In this document: piece by piece, positions 52,958-61,949 of the stretch
Layout of the letters: the number at the start of each line of letters is the position of its first letter
Position numbering within the stretch: the stretch's first letter is position 1
Origin: Candidatus Acetothermia bacterium JdFR-48
GTDB taxonomy: Bacteria > Bipolaricaulota > Bipolaricaulia > Bipolaricaulales > Bipolaricaulaceae
NCBI GenBank assembly: GCA_002011425.1
Contig: MTNJ01000029.1
Span: 7,088 to 71,087 of the forward strand
Direction: 5' to 3'
Length of the DNA: 64,000 nucleotides
Translations under genes and position numbers: made by a program
Notes under the pieces: generated by a model
What the model was told of the DNA's origin: nothing
Database searches by the model: none
The model's input: the letters and a program-made list of their open reading frames with translations, nothing else

Positions 52958-53797
52958 ATGACTGGGACGCTTTATCTGTGCGCGACTCCCATCGGGAACC
53001 TGGAGGACGTGACCCTTCGGGTACTGCGGGTACTGCGGGAAGTCGACCTGATCGTCGCCGAGGACACGCGTCACACTGAAAAGCTCCTCCGTCATTATGG
53101 GATCGAGCCCAAGTTCGGCCCGAGTCTCTACGAGGGGGCGGAGCGGGAGCGGGTCCCCCTGATCCTGCGGGAGCTACGTGCGGGAAGAAACGTGGCCCTA
53201 GTTAGCGACGCGGGGACGCCTTTGATCTCCGACCCCGGTTTTCTCTTAGTGCGGACGTGCGTGGAGGCGGGGATCCGGGTGGTCCCGGTGCCGGGCCCGG
53301 CGGCATTCCTCGCCGCCCTCGTCGCCTCAGGACTTCCCGTCGAAAGCTTCCTCTTCCTCGGTGCCCTGCCCAGGAAGCGCGGTCCCAAGTTGGAGGCTCT
53401 GGAGGGCCTCATCGGGGAAGAGCGTACCGCGGTTATGTATGAATCGCCCCACCGGCTGTGGGAAACATTGGAGATGATGGAAGAACTGTACCCGGAGAGG
53501 CCTCTTGTCCTCGCACGTGAGCTCACAAAGGTTCACGAGGAGTTCATCCGGGGGACGGTCCAGGAGGTGCGGGGTGAGGTGAGGCGGCGAGGGACGATAA
53601 AAGGCGAGGCGGTCCTCGTCCTCGGGGGCGATAAGGGGACTCGGGAACCCCCCGACGCCGAACTCCTGCGCGACTTCTATGAACTCCTCCTCGGGAAGCG
53701 ACGGGACCACAAAGAGGCCCTCCGTGAGATGGCGCGGCTCCTCGGGATCCCCAAGGGGAGGCTTGCCAGGATCCTGGGAGCGGGGCTGGGTAACTAG
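52958..53797 (+). CDS. rsmI: 16S rRNA 2'-O-ribose C1402 methyltransferase
   Basis: 279 residues from the ATG at 52958 (MTGTLYLCATPIGNLEDVTLR), the classic RsmI N-terminus. LIVAEDTRHTEKLLRHY, VALVSDAGTPLISDPGFLLV and VVPVPGPAAFLAALVASGLP are the tetrapyrrole-methylase-fold SAM site. It methylates C1402 of 16S rRNA. Divergent from prfB, so two translation-quality genes share one control region. Confidence 0.95.
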   Translation: MTGTLYLCATPIGNLEDVTLRVLRVLREVDLIVAEDTRHTEKLLRHYGIEPKFGPSLYEGAERERVPLILRELRAGRNVALVSDAGTPLISDPGFLLVRTCVEAGIRVVPVPGPAAFLAALVASGLPVESFLFLGALPRKRGPKLEALEGLIGEERTAVMYESPHRLWETLEMMEELYPERPLVLARELTKVHEEFIRGTVQEVRGEVRRRGTIKGEAVLVLGGDKGTREPPDAELLRDFYELLLGKRRDHKEALREMARLLGIPKGRLARILGAGLGN

Positions 53798-53811
53798 CTT
53801 TTTTGCCTTCG

Positions 53812-53817
53812 TATAAT
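53812..53817 (+). promoter_or_regulatory. -10 element (TATAAT) upstream of the broken two-domain gene
   Basis: Perfect TATAAT 15 bases after the rsmI stop, with no good -35. It would serve the gene starting at 53853, which has its own AGAGGGG site. Confidence 0.4.
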
Positions 53818-53852
53818 CCACGTTGAAGCACCGTCGAAGAGGGGTGTGACGG

Positions 53853-54539
53853 ATGGGCAGGATATCGGTATTGGCCCACCTCGTGTGCGCGCTGGCAGTC
53901 ATGGGAGGAGAGGTTTCCCTCGTCACCGGAGTCCTCTCGTGGGCGCTGCCGCCCAACTTGCCGCCGTGAGCTCGTCCTTCCAGAGAAGGCCATGGTCCTC
54001 GGAAGTATCTCTTTCGAGAACGACGCCTTCACCGCCTTTGTAGAGTTCCCTGTTCAAGGCAGGAAGGCACATAATGTCATGATGGAACCGCTTGTCACCG
54101 CGGGCTGGAAGGTCCTCTGGAAGAGGTCGAGGGAATCGGGCGTGGTCTTCGTCCTCGGCCGCGATGAGGCGGGGATCGTGTTGAACTTCGTGTCTCAGAA
54201 GGGCACGATCCAGCTCCACGTGTTCTACAACCCCACGATGGACCTCGAACTCTTTGCCGAGATCGGTGAGCCACCGTTCGTCCTGAAGGCACCTGAAGGG
54301 GCGCACTTTCTGGACACCTCTGGCAGTGAAAGTCCTGAGGGGCAGATTTCCGGGCCGAAGTGGTGAGCACTTTGGGACTGGCCGCCCTCGGGACCGCGTT
54401 TCGGGACCGATTTTGCGCTCAAGGATGGGCACTCGTAGACGCCGGCGCGGACGGTCCTATCGTCTGGGGACGCTGTAAGCTCGAACGGGACGGAGAGCTT
54501 TGGGAAATGGTGTTCCTCCTGGCCGAGATCCCGCTTTGA
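53853..54539 (+). pseudogene. Secreted two-domain protein of unknown function, broken by two frameshifts
   Basis: ATG at 53853 gives a signal-like start (MGRISVLAHLVCALAVMGG) ending in LPPNLPP and TGA at 53967. In the next frame ELVLPEKAMVLGSISF … AGWKVLWKRS continues to GSESPEG and a stop at 54366. From GGGG (54339–54342) the third frame reads ADFRAEVVSTLGLAALG … AQGWALVDAGADGPIVW and ends at 54539. The two halves repeat a pattern (LGS…GW-x-L-x…), seen in unnamed bacterial proteins. Removing the T at 53967 and adding one G near 54341 would restore about 228 residues. Real decay or sequencing error. Confidence 0.65.
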
Positions 54540-54596
54540 CCTAACATCTCCTACCTGGCCGTATCCGCGGAAAACGCCTCAGGTGAGGTGAACGAG

Positions 54597-55202
54597 CTAG
54601 TCGAGCGCGCCGCGGACGAGGTCGAGGAGGATAGGCCGCATGGCCTCAAGGGCTCGCCGGCGGTGGGAGATCGCGTTCTTCTCGGTGGGCAGCATCTCTG
54701 CCAGGGTCCGCACTTCGCCATTTGGGACGAACAGGGGGTCGTAGCCGAACCCGTATTTCCCCCGTGGAGTGTCCACGATTCGCCCCGCGAGCACTCCCTC
54801 AGCCATCCAGGTACGCCCATCGGGAAGTGCTAATACTGCCACGGTGCGGAACCGGGCCCTCCGGTCCATAGCCCCACTCAGGAGCTTCAGGAGCTTCTCG
54901 TTGTTGGCCCGATAGTCCTTCCCCTCTCCGGCGAAACGGGCCGAGCGCACCCCTGGGACCCCGCCCAACACCTCAACCTCCAACCCCGTGTCCTCCGCCA
55001 ACGCGGGCAATCCGGTCTCCCGGGCCGCCGCCGTCGCCTTGAGGATTGCGTTATCTTCGAGGGTTTCCCCTATCTCTTCCACTTCGGGGAGCGCGATGTT
55101 GCGAAAGGTGAGCCACTCTACCCCCGGGATGTCCCCGAGGATAGCGAGGGCTTCTCCGACCTTGTAGGGGTTCTTGGAGGCGAGGACGACCTTTCGGGCC
55201 AT
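54597..55202 (-). CDS. rdgB: XTP/dITP diphosphatase (Ham1/RdgB)
   Basis: 201 residues. VVLASKNPYKVGEALAIL at the N-terminus, ETLEDNAILKATAAARETGL, LAEDTGLEVEVLGGVPGVRSAR, and GYDPLFVPNGEVRTLAEM…KNAISHRRRAL are RdgB signatures with the metal-binding acidic residues. It removes deaminated purine nucleotides. Starts six bases after oppF. Confidence 0.95.
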   Translation of the reverse strand: MARKVVLASKNPYKVGEALAILGDIPGVEWLTFRNIALPEVEEIGETLEDNAILKATAAARETGLPALAEDTGLEVEVLGGVPGVRSARFAGEGKDYRANNEKLLKLLSGAMDRRARFRTVAVLALPDGRTWMAEGVLAGRIVDTPRGKYGFGYDPLFVPNGEVRTLAEMLPTEKNAISHRRRALEAMRPILLDLVRGALD

Positions 55203-55208
55203 TCGCCG

Positions 55209-56240
55209 CTACATTGCCACCCCGCGCAGGGAGAGCTCGGCGGCGAAGTGACACGCCACGTAGTGCTCGGCCCCCATGTCGATGAACTTCGGGGCCTCTT
55301 TGGTGCAGATTTCCTTGGCGTAGGGGCAGCGGGGGTGGAAGTAGCATCCCGAAGGTGGGTTGATAGGGCTCGGGACATCACCTTGGAGGATGATGCGTTC
55401 CTTCTTGTAATCGGGGTCCGGCACTGGAACTGCCGAGAGGAGGGCCTCGGTGTAAGGGTGCATAGGATGGGTGAAGAGCTCCTCCGTCTCGGCGAGCTCA
55501 ACGATCTTCCCCAGGTACATCACCGCCACGCGGTTGGAGATGTGCTTCACCACCGAGAGGTCGTGGGCAATGAAGAGGTAGGTGAGGTGGAACTCGTCCT
55601 GGAGGTCCTCGAGGAGGTTGAGGACCTGCGCCTGGATGGAAACGTCCAGGGCCGAGACGGGCTCGTCACACACGATGAGTTGGGGATCCAGGGCCAGGGC
55701 CCGGGCGATCCCGATCCGCTGGCGTTGGCCACCGGAGAACTCGTGGGGATACCGGCGCATGTGCTCGGGTTTCAAGCCCACGGCTTCGAGGAGCTCCACG
55801 ACCTTCTTCTCTTTCTCCTTTCCACGTGCCACCCGGTGGACCACCAACGGCTCCCCCACGATGTCGCCCACGGTCATCCGGGGGTTGAGGGAAGAGTAGG
55901 GGTCCTGGAAGATGATCTGCATCTCACGGCGCAGAGGCTTCATCTCCCGGAGCCTCAGCTTGGCGATGTCAACCACCCGGGCCAGACGTTTGCTCCGAAA
56001 GAGAATCTCCCCCGCGGTGGGCTCGATGAGACGCAGGATCGTCCTGCCCGTGGTCGTCTTCCCGCACCCCGACTCCCCCACCAACCCCAGGGTCTCTCCC
56101 TCGTTGATGAAGAGGTCGATATCGTCCACGGCCTTGACCCAGCCGACAATGCGGCGGAAGACGCCGCGGCGCACGGGGAAGTACTTCTTCAGTCCCCGTA
56201 CTTCGAGCAACACTCCTTCGCGCAAAGTCTCCACTGCCAT
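55209..56240 (-). CDS. Oligopeptide/dipeptide ABC transporter ATP-binding protein (OppF family)
   Basis: 343 residues from the ATG at 56240 after GAGAGGGAAGG. Walker [30 protein letters not shown], signature [15 protein letters not shown], Walker [15 protein letters not shown], and the Opp C-terminal Cys-rich [4Fe-4S]-type motif [18 protein letters not shown]. Pairs with the upstream OppD-like protein. No permease or binding protein is in the window. Confidence 0.94.
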   Translation of the reverse strand: MAVETLREGVLLEVRGLKKYFPVRRGVFRRIVGWVKAVDDIDLFINEGETLGLVGESGCGKTTTGRTILRLIEPTAGEILFRSKRLARVVDIAKLRLREMKPLRREMQIIFQDPYSSLNPRMTVGDIVGEPLVVHRVARGKEKEKKVVELLEAVGLKPEHMRRYPHEFSGGQRQRIGIARALALDPQLIVCDEPVSALDVSIQAQVLNLLEDLQDEFHLTYLFIAHDLSVVKHISNRVAVMYLGKIVELAETEELFTHPMHPYTEALLSAVPVPDPDYKKERIILQGDVPSPINPPSGCYFHPRCPYAKEICTKEAPKFIDMGAEHYVACHFAAELSLRGVAM

Positions 56241-56250
56241 CCTTCCCTCT

Positions 56251-57231
56251 CTAAGCGTAGAGCCAACAGGCGACGTCATGATCGGGAGCGACCTCCTTCA
56301 GGGGCGGCATCTCCCGCCGGCAGACATCCATGGTATACGGACACCGTGGGTTGAAGGGACAACCCGGCGGCGCGCTCAAAGGATCGGGCACCACGCCCTT
56401 GATGGGCTCCAGTCGTTTCTTCTTCGTGGCGAGTGACGGAATCGACTTGAGGAGGCCCTGGGTGTAAGGGTGTTTGGGCTCATGGAAGACGGGGCGCACC
56501 TTCGCGTGCTCCACCACCTTCCCGAGGTACATCACCACCACTTCCTCGCACATCTCGGCCACGACCCCCAGGTCATGGGTGATTAGCATGATTGCGGCTT
56601 GGAACTTGCGCTTCAGGTCCTGCATGAGCTCGAGGACCTGCGCCTGGATCGTGACATCTAGGGCAGTGGTGGGCTCGTCGGCGATTAGGAGCGAAGGATT
56701 ACAGGAGAGTGCCATCGCAATCATAGCGCGCTGACGCATTCCGCCCGAGAGCTGGTGAGGATATTCGTCCACCCGTTGTTCCGGCTCGGGAATTCCCACC
56801 TGCCTAAGCATCTCGATGGCCTTTTTGCGGGCTTCCTTCTTGGAGACCTTTTGGTGGAGCATGATAGCTTCCATGATCTGGTAACCGATGGTGAAAACGG
56901 GGTTAAGAGAGGTCATGGGTTCCTGGAAGATCATGGCGATCTCTTTTCCACGAATGGACCGGTACTCTTTTCCCTTGGGGTTGAGTTTGTGAAGCGCGAC
57001 GGCCTTTCCGTTTTTGTAGAAGAGAATCTCTCCCTCGACGATCCTCCCTGGAGGCATGGGGACGAGGCCCATGATGGAAAGGGCGGTCACGGATTTACCA
57101 CAGCCTGACTCTCCCACTACGCCCAAGGTTTGCTCAGGCTCGATGGTGAATGAAACGCCGTCGACGGCCTTCACCACCCCATCTTCAGTGTAAAAATAAG
57201 TCTTCAGCCCCTTGAGTTCTATCAGGGGCAC
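56251..57231 (-). CDS. Oligopeptide/dipeptide ABC transporter ATP-binding protein (OppD family)
   Basis: 326 residues from a GTG at 57231 after GAGGAGG. Walker [27 protein letters not shown], signature [15 protein letters not shown], Walker [15 protein letters not shown], and the C-terminal [18 protein letters not shown]. The two ATPases form a heterodimer. Follows secG by 15 bases. Confidence 0.94.
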   Translation of the reverse strand: MPLIELKGLKTYFYTEDGVVKAVDGVSFTIEPEQTLGVVGESGCGKSVTALSIMGLVPMPPGRIVEGEILFYKNGKAVALHKLNPKGKEYRSIRGKEIAMIFQEPMTSLNPVFTIGYQIMEAIMLHQKVSKKEARKKAIEMLRQVGIPEPEQRVDEYPHQLSGGMRQRAMIAMALSCNPSLLIADEPTTALDVTIQAQVLELMQDLKRKFQAAIMLITHDLGVVAEMCEEVVVMYLGKVVEHAKVRPVFHEPKHPYTQGLLKSIPSLATKKKRLEPIKGVVPDPLSAPPGCPFNPRCPYTMDVCRREMPPLKEVAPDHDVACWLYA

Positions 57232-57246
57232 CTCATGCCTCCTCGT

Positions 57247-57471
57247 TCACGGGACCATGGCCACGGCCAGGCCCAAGAGGAAGAAAAGGGCCCCCAGGAC
57301 CCCGATGGCGATTTTGCGAGGATCCTTGGAGGTGTCCCGCCCGAAGACGGTGGTGGACATACCCCCACCGAACCCACCCCCTAAGGCCGCGTGCTCTGAC
57401 ATATGCCAGAGCACGAGCCCGATCAGGGCCAGACTGTCCAAAAAGAAAAGGACCATCAAGAAGGTCTTCAT
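57247..57471 (-). CDS. secG: Preprotein translocase subunit SecG
   Basis: 74 residues from the ATG at 57471; a TATAAT at 57493–57498 lies inside the longer upstream frame, which is therefore rejected. Two helices flank the conserved loop: FLMVLFFLDSLALIGLVLWH, then AALGGGFGGGMSTTVFG, then IAIGVLGALFFLLGLAVAMV. The G-x-G-G-G…F-G loop is the SecG mark. Confidence 0.9.
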   Translation of the reverse strand: MKTFLMVLFFLDSLALIGLVLWHMSEHAALGGGFGGGMSTTVFGRDTSKDPRKIAIGVLGALFFLLGLAVAMVP

Positions 57472-57492
57472 CCCGTCACGCTCCAGGAAAGC

Positions 57493-57498
57493 ATTATA
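57493..57498 (-). promoter_or_regulatory. -10 element (TATAAT) of secG-oppDF
   Basis: Perfect TATAAT on the minus strand; the leader of about 20 bases contains CTGGAG before the ATG at 57471. No clear -35. Confidence 0.42.
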
Positions 57499-57629
57499 AA
57501 CGGGTCCCCACTCCATTTCTAGCCGGTCAGTCTCCAAAATAAGGTTTGAGCGCGGATTGAATCAAATCGGCAGGGATTGTCGCAAGCAGTCACCGCGAAT
57601 GAAGGCGAAATGGTACAATTTCCCCATTG

Positions 57630-57668
57630 ATGTTGCGCCTCTCGCCTGTAGGTTGCTCATGTCCATGA
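57630..57668 (+). CDS. Possible 12-codon leader peptide (uORF) before the glycosyltransferase
   Basis: An ATG ten bases after TACAAT (57614–57619) opens MLRLSPVGCSCP and ends in a TGA that overlaps the glycosyltransferase ATG at 57665 (ATGA). Distances match the leaderless pattern of other genes here. It could be a translational coupler or, if one base is missing, the true N-terminus. Evidence is positional only. Confidence 0.3.
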   Translation: MLRLSPVGCSCP

Positions 57669-58996
57669 CGACGGTCGTCCTCGTGGGAGCCCATCTGGGA
57701 TATGATCTGAAGCAAGCCCCCTTGGGTGGAGGGGGGGCGGTGGGAGCACGTCTCATTACTCATTGGGTTCGAGAGAAACCTTTCGACCTCCTCGTCCTCG
57801 GCTCAGGCCCCGTCCCGCCTACGGAGGGGATTCGTTACGTCCAGATCGGCTGGAAAGTGCCAGGGGAGCCAAGCGTCCCGAGCGCTCTCTCAGTACGAGG
57901 ATATGCCTCCTTCTGCGTCCAATTCGCCCGTGGAGTCACGGAGTATCTACGCCGCCTCGCCGCGGAGGTAGATCCCACGAGGGTGTGTGTCGTCCACAAC
58001 GACGTGTCCGAGGGCCCTGATTTCGCCGCCGTGCGCGCCCTGGGCTACAAGCAGATCGGGATCTTCCACGTGGACGTAGTGGACTACGTATCCCGCATTT
58101 ACTTGCGGGGGTTAGTGTCCACCCGCACGTTGGCCAGGGCCTACCGGGGCCTTCAGCGGACCGGATTCGACCGTCTGCTACCCCTCGTCGCGCAGCTCGT
58201 CTTCGGGAAGCAGGAGGAATGTGTGCAGTATTGTGATCTCCTCGTCGTTCCCTCCCGTGCCATGGCCGAGGTACTTCAACGTTCATACCCCACTGCCCGG
58301 GGAAAGGTGCGGGCCATCCCCTGGGGGGCCATCGTGGATCCGCCATCGGATGAAATCGAACTCGATGACATCCGAGCCCTTTACGGAATCGGCCGAGATA
58401 CCCCGGTCCTCGTCACCCTGAGCCGCATATCCCCCGAGAAGGGGCAGGATCTCCTCTTGCAAGCCCTCCGCATCTGGGAACGGGAGGTCCGAGAGGGGGT
58501 CGTCCTCTTTGTCTGTGGGGCCCCGGCCTTCATGCACGGGCACCGCTTCTTCACACGCCTCCAGCGCATCGCTCGGGACCTGAAACGCGTGGAGGTACAT
58601 TTCCCGGGGTACGTTGCCGGCGCAGAGAAGTGGGCGTTCCTCCGGACAGCAGACCTCTATGTCTTCCCCTCAAGGCACGAATCCTATGGCCTCACCCTGG
58701 CGGAGGCCCTGGCCGCGGGTCTTCCGGTACTCACGACGGACCACCGCTCTGCCAGGGAGCTCGTGCGACCGGAGTTCGGCCTGGTGGTGGAGCCGCGGCC
58801 CCGGGCGATCTATGTGGGGCTGGTGACGCTCCTTTCCGATCGCGAACGGCTCGCGGAGATGGGACGGAGGGCCCAAGAATTTGGGGCGGCACTGCGGTTT
58901 GAGGTCGCTGCACGGGTGTTCTCGACTTCGATCCTATCTCTGCTCAGAGGAGGACGGTCGCATACCGTTTTGGGACAGAAGCGCACTTGCCCTTAG
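57659..58996 (+). CDS. GT-B glycosyltransferase (family 4-like)
   Basis: 445 residues from the ATG at 57659, or two codons less from 57665, which makes an ATGA overlap with the small upstream frame. N-terminal half: VLVGAHLGYDLKQAPLGGGG. C-terminal half: VTLSRISPEKGQDLLLQALRI, HFPGYVAGAEKWAFLRTADLYVFPS, RHESYGLTLAEALAAGLPVLTTD with the E-x7-E motif. It transfers a sugar from a nucleotide-sugar to an unknown acceptor. Its 3' end holds the pyrG promoter. Confidence 0.88.
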   Translation: MSMTTVVLVGAHLGYDLKQAPLGGGGAVGARLITHWVREKPFDLLVLGSGPVPPTEGIRYVQIGWKVPGEPSVPSALSVRGYASFCVQFARGVTEYLRRLAAEVDPTRVCVVHNDVSEGPDFAAVRALGYKQIGIFHVDVVDYVSRIYLRGLVSTRTLARAYRGLQRTGFDRLLPLVAQLVFGKQEECVQYCDLLVVPSRAMAEVLQRSYPTARGKVRAIPWGAIVDPPSDEIELDDIRALYGIGRDTPVLVTLSRISPEKGQDLLLQALRIWEREVREGVVLFVCGAPAFMHGHRFFTRLQRIARDLKRVEVHFPGYVAGAEKWAFLRTADLYVFPSRHESYGLTLAEALAAGLPVLTTDHRSARELVRPEFGLVVEPRPRAIYVGLVTLLSDRERLAEMGRRAQEFGAALRFEVAARVFSTSILSLLRGGRSHTVLGQKRTCP

Positions 58997-58999
58997 AAT
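58970..58999 (+). promoter_or_regulatory. Promoter of pyrG-lptC-lptB (TTGGGA–N18–TAGAAT)
   Basis: TTGGGA (58970–58975), 18 bases and TAGAAT (58994–58999), with the pyrG GTG seven bases later and no Shine-Dalgarno. The promoter overlaps the end of the glycosyltransferase gene. Confidence 0.5.
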
Positions 59000-59006
59000 A
59001 GCCCGC

Positions 59007-60602
59007 GTGGGAAAATTCATCTTCATTACCGGCGGAGTGCTCTCCGGACTAGGGAAGGGCGTCGTCGCCGCCTCCCTGGGTTATCTCCTCAAAGCCCGCG
59101 GCTACAAGGTCACCCTCCAGAAGATCGATCCCTACTTGAACGTCGATGCCGGCACCATGAATCCTTACGAACACGGCGAGGTCTTCGTCACCGCCGATGG
59201 AAAGGAATGTGACCTCGACATCGGCCGTTACGAGCGCTTCCTCCACCAAGACCTCTCCGCTTCCAACTACATCACCACTGGGCAGGTCTACTGGAATGTG
59301 ATCCAACGGGAGCGCCACGGCGACTACCTCGGAAAGACGGTCCAGATCATCCCCCACATCACCGAGGAGATAAAGCGCTTGATATGCGCCCCCCTGGAGG
59401 AAAGCGGGGCCGAGATCGGGATCGTGGAGGTGGGTGGGACTGTGGGGGATATCGAAGGCCTACCATATCTCGAAGCCCTGCGTCAGCTACGGGACGAGCT
59501 CCCTCGGGAGGATACCTGCTTTGTGCACCTCACCTACATTCCGGTCCTCTCCACTACGGGGGAACTCAAGACGAAACCCACCCAACACTCGGTGAAGGAG
59601 CTCCGTACAGTTGGAATCCAACCGGACTTCATCGTCGCTCGGACCCATGAGCCGCTCACCCGGGACATTCGGCGAAAGATCTCCCTCTTCTGCGACGTGC
59701 CCCTAACGCATGTGATCGAGGGGCTGGACCTCCCTTCGATCTACGAAGTGCCCCTCGCTCTGGAGGGGGAGGGCTTCCCGCAGCGGGTCCTTGAGGTGCT
59801 CTCCCTTCCGGCGAGGTCCGCTGACCACCGGGCGTGGGAGGAGTTCGTGCGGCGGCTACGGGGCGCGGACGCGGCGGTGAGGATCGGCATCGTGGGGAAA
59901 TACGTGGAACTCCACGACGCCTACATCTCTATCATCGAGGCGTTTCAGCACGCGGGGGCGGCATTGGGTGTGCAGGTGGAGCTTTGTTGGGTCCCCTCGG
60001 CGAAGGTTGAGGAGACGGCGGAGGTGCTCGAGGGACTCGCGGGGATCCTCGTCCCTGGGGGGTTCGGCGAACGGGGGATCGAGGGGAAGATCCTCGCCGC
60101 GGACTACGCCCGCCGCGAGGGAATCCCCTACTTCGGGATTTGTCTGGGGATGCAGGTTGCGGTGATCGCCTTCGCCCGCTACGCCGCGGGGCTCTCCGAG
60201 GCGAACTCCACCGAGTTCGATCCCGATACGTCCCATCCGGTGATCGACCTCCTGCCAGAACAGCGCCATCTCCGCGCGAAGGGGGGGACGATGCGCCTCG
60301 GGGCGTACCCCGCTGTCCTGCGGAATGGATCCAAAGTTCGGGGGATCTATGAAAATGATGAGATCGTTGAGCGCCACCGTCATCGCTACGAGTTCAACCT
60401 CGATTACCTTGACACTCTCGAGCGGGTAGGAATGTTGGCGAGCGGCGTGTCCCCCGACGGGAAGCTGGTGGAGATCGTGGAGCTTCCGGACCATCTTTGG
60501 TACATCGGGGTGCAGTTCCACCCGGAGTACACCTCTCGCCCTTTACGTCCCCACCCCCTGTTCGTAGATTTTGTGAGGAAATGCGCCGAGCGTTCCTCGT
60601 GA
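59007..60602 (+). CDS. pyrG: CTP synthase
   Basis: 531 residues from a GTG at 59007 (VGKFIFITGGVLSGLGKGVVA), the universal PyrG N-terminus. IDPYLNVDAGTMNPYEHGEV, DIGRYERFL and KTKPTQHSVKELR are synthetase motifs. The glutaminase domain has Cys379 in FGICLGMQ and a C-terminal VQFHPEYTSRP. It makes CTP from UTP and glutamine. The start is ten bases after the previous stop, with no ribosome site; leaderless initiation is likely. Confidence 0.97.
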   Translation: MGKFIFITGGVLSGLGKGVVAASLGYLLKARGYKVTLQKIDPYLNVDAGTMNPYEHGEVFVTADGKECDLDIGRYERFLHQDLSASNYITTGQVYWNVIQRERHGDYLGKTVQIIPHITEEIKRLICAPLEESGAEIGIVEVGGTVGDIEGLPYLEALRQLRDELPREDTCFVHLTYIPVLSTTGELKTKPTQHSVKELRTVGIQPDFIVARTHEPLTRDIRRKISLFCDVPLTHVIEGLDLPSIYEVPLALEGEGFPQRVLEVLSLPARSADHRAWEEFVRRLRGADAAVRIGIVGKYVELHDAYISIIEAFQHAGAALGVQVELCWVPSAKVEETAEVLEGLAGILVPGGFGERGIEGKILAADYARREGIPYFGICLGMQVAVIAFARYAAGLSEANSTEFDPDTSHPVIDLLPEQRHLRAKGGTMRLGAYPAVLRNGSKVRGIYENDEIVERHRHRYEFNLDYLDTLERVGMLASGVSPDGKLVEIVELPDHLWYIGVQFHPEYTSRPLRPHPLFVDFVRKCAERSS

Positions 60603-61207
60603 GCATTACGTTTCTCGTGGGGCTCCTCTCCCTGGCAGAACGGGTGGAGGTGGAGCGTCCCTGGCTCTCGGCCTACGATCCGGACGGGAACATTTTGTGG
60701 GAGCTTCGGGCAGCGACGATCCGAGGAACGGCTGGGGGGTGGGTGGCAGAGGACGCCGTGGCCTATCTCTACGGCGACGGAGAGCTCCTCGTCACGGCCC
60801 GAATCCCCGAGGTGACGGCCGACCCGACGGGTCAGGAGTGGTACGCACGCGGCGAGGTGACGGGCGAAGGCGAGGGTCTCTCGTTCGTGGCAGAGGAGGT
60901 GCGGTGGGCAAACGGAGAGCTCAAGCTGAAAGGGCTCCGTTTGGTGTCCCGGGAGCTGGAGCTTCGCGCGTTGAGCGCCTCCTGGGAATCAGGCGGTATC
61001 TGGCGATTGTTGGGGGTCAAGGCGAGCTTCGGCGACTGGGAACTCGAATTCGTTGAGGGCGTCTACGACCAGTCGAGTCGTACATTGGAAATACCCGGGA
61101 GGCTCGTGGCGCGGGGCTGGGGGTGGGAGGTCGAGGCCGAGCGGGCCAGGGTGCACGTTGATGCTGAGCGGGTGGTGCTTTGGGGGGTTGAAATTGGCCC
61201 GGCTTGA
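60581..61207 (+). CDS. LptC/LptA-like periplasmic protein
   Basis: 208 residues from the ATG at 60581, overlapping pyrG by 22 bases. N-terminal membrane segment (FLVSITFLVGLLSL), then repeated beta strands: WLSAYDPDGNILWELRAATIRG, WVAEDAVAYLYGDGELLVTA, EEVRWANGELKLKGLRL, VYDQSSRTLEIPGRLVARGWGW. This is the LptC/OstA jellyroll style. The following lptB and a 14-base overlap support a role in lipopolysaccharide (or analogous lipid) transport. Confidence 0.8.
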   Translation: MRRAFLVSITFLVGLLSLAERVEVERPWLSAYDPDGNILWELRAATIRGTAGGWVAEDAVAYLYGDGELLVTARIPEVTADPTGQEWYARGEVTGEGEGLSFVAEEVRWANGELKLKGLRLVSRELELRALSASWESGGIWRLLGVKASFGDWELEFVEGVYDQSSRTLEIPGRLVARGWGWEVEAERARVHVDAERVVLWGVEIGPA

Positions 61208-61907
61208 GGCCCTGGGACTCACGAAGAGGTTCGGCCGGCGCTTCGTCGTCGCCGACCTCACCCTCATGTTCGAGTCCGGGAGGGTAACTGGCCTTCTGGG
61301 ACCGAACGGGGCGGGGAAGACCACGACTTTCTACCTCCTCGTCGGCTTCCTGCGCGCCAATTCCGGGGAGGTGCTGCTCGAGGGGAAGAAGATTCACCAC
61401 CTCCCCTTCTTCCAGAGGGCAAAACTCGGCCTACAGTACCTGCCCCAGGAGCCCTCGGTCTTTTCTCACACCACCGTGGTGGGGAACATCCGTCTCGCGC
61501 TCGAAGGGGCGGGTCGACGGTGGGACGGAACAGTGGACGCGATTCTCGATGAAATCGGGCTGCGGGGGCTCTTGCGACGCCCGGCGCTCGCCCTCTCCGC
61601 GGGGGAGAGGCGGCGGGTCGAGATCGCCCGAGCACTAGTGACCTCTCCTAAGTTCCTGCTCCTCGACGAGCCATTCACCGGGGTCGACCCACTGACCATC
61701 GCCGAACTCCAGAAGCTCTTGGGTGAACTCGCCCGGAGGGGGATCGGGGTCGTGGTCACCGACCACAATGTGCGCGATGCCCTACGGATCACATCCTTTG
61801 CTTACCTTATCCACGAAGGGCGGATCATCGCCCAGGGAACGCCCGAAGACCTCCTCCGAGATCCCCTAGCAAAACGCTATTACCTCGGCCAAGACTTTTC
61901 ATTGTAA
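61194..61907 (+). CDS. lptB: Lipopolysaccharide export ABC ATPase
   Basis: 237 residues from a TTG at 61194, six bases after GGGGGG; a TTG at 61188 is possible. Walker A GPNGAGKTT, the LptB-type Q-loop LQYLPQEPSVFSHTTVVGNI, signature LSAGERRRVEIARAL (Ala for the usual first Gly), Walker B FLLLDEPFTGVDP, H-loop VVVTDHNVRDALRITSFAYL. It powers Lpt transport with LptFG, which are not in the window. It supports a diderm envelope. Confidence 0.94.
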   Translation: MARLEALGLTKRFGRRFVVADLTLMFESGRVTGLLGPNGAGKTTTFYLLVGFLRANSGEVLLEGKKIHHLPFFQRAKLGLQYLPQEPSVFSHTTVVGNIRLALEGAGRRWDGTVDAILDEIGLRGLLRRPALALSAGERRRVEIARALVTSPKFLLLDEPFTGVDPLTIAELQKLLGELARRGIGVVVTDHNVRDALRITSFAYLIHEGRIIAQGTPEDLLRDPLAKRYYLGQDFSL

Positions 61908-61949
61908 CGGGGTATAAAGAGCTCTCCTTTTGGGCCGCCAATCGCGGGA

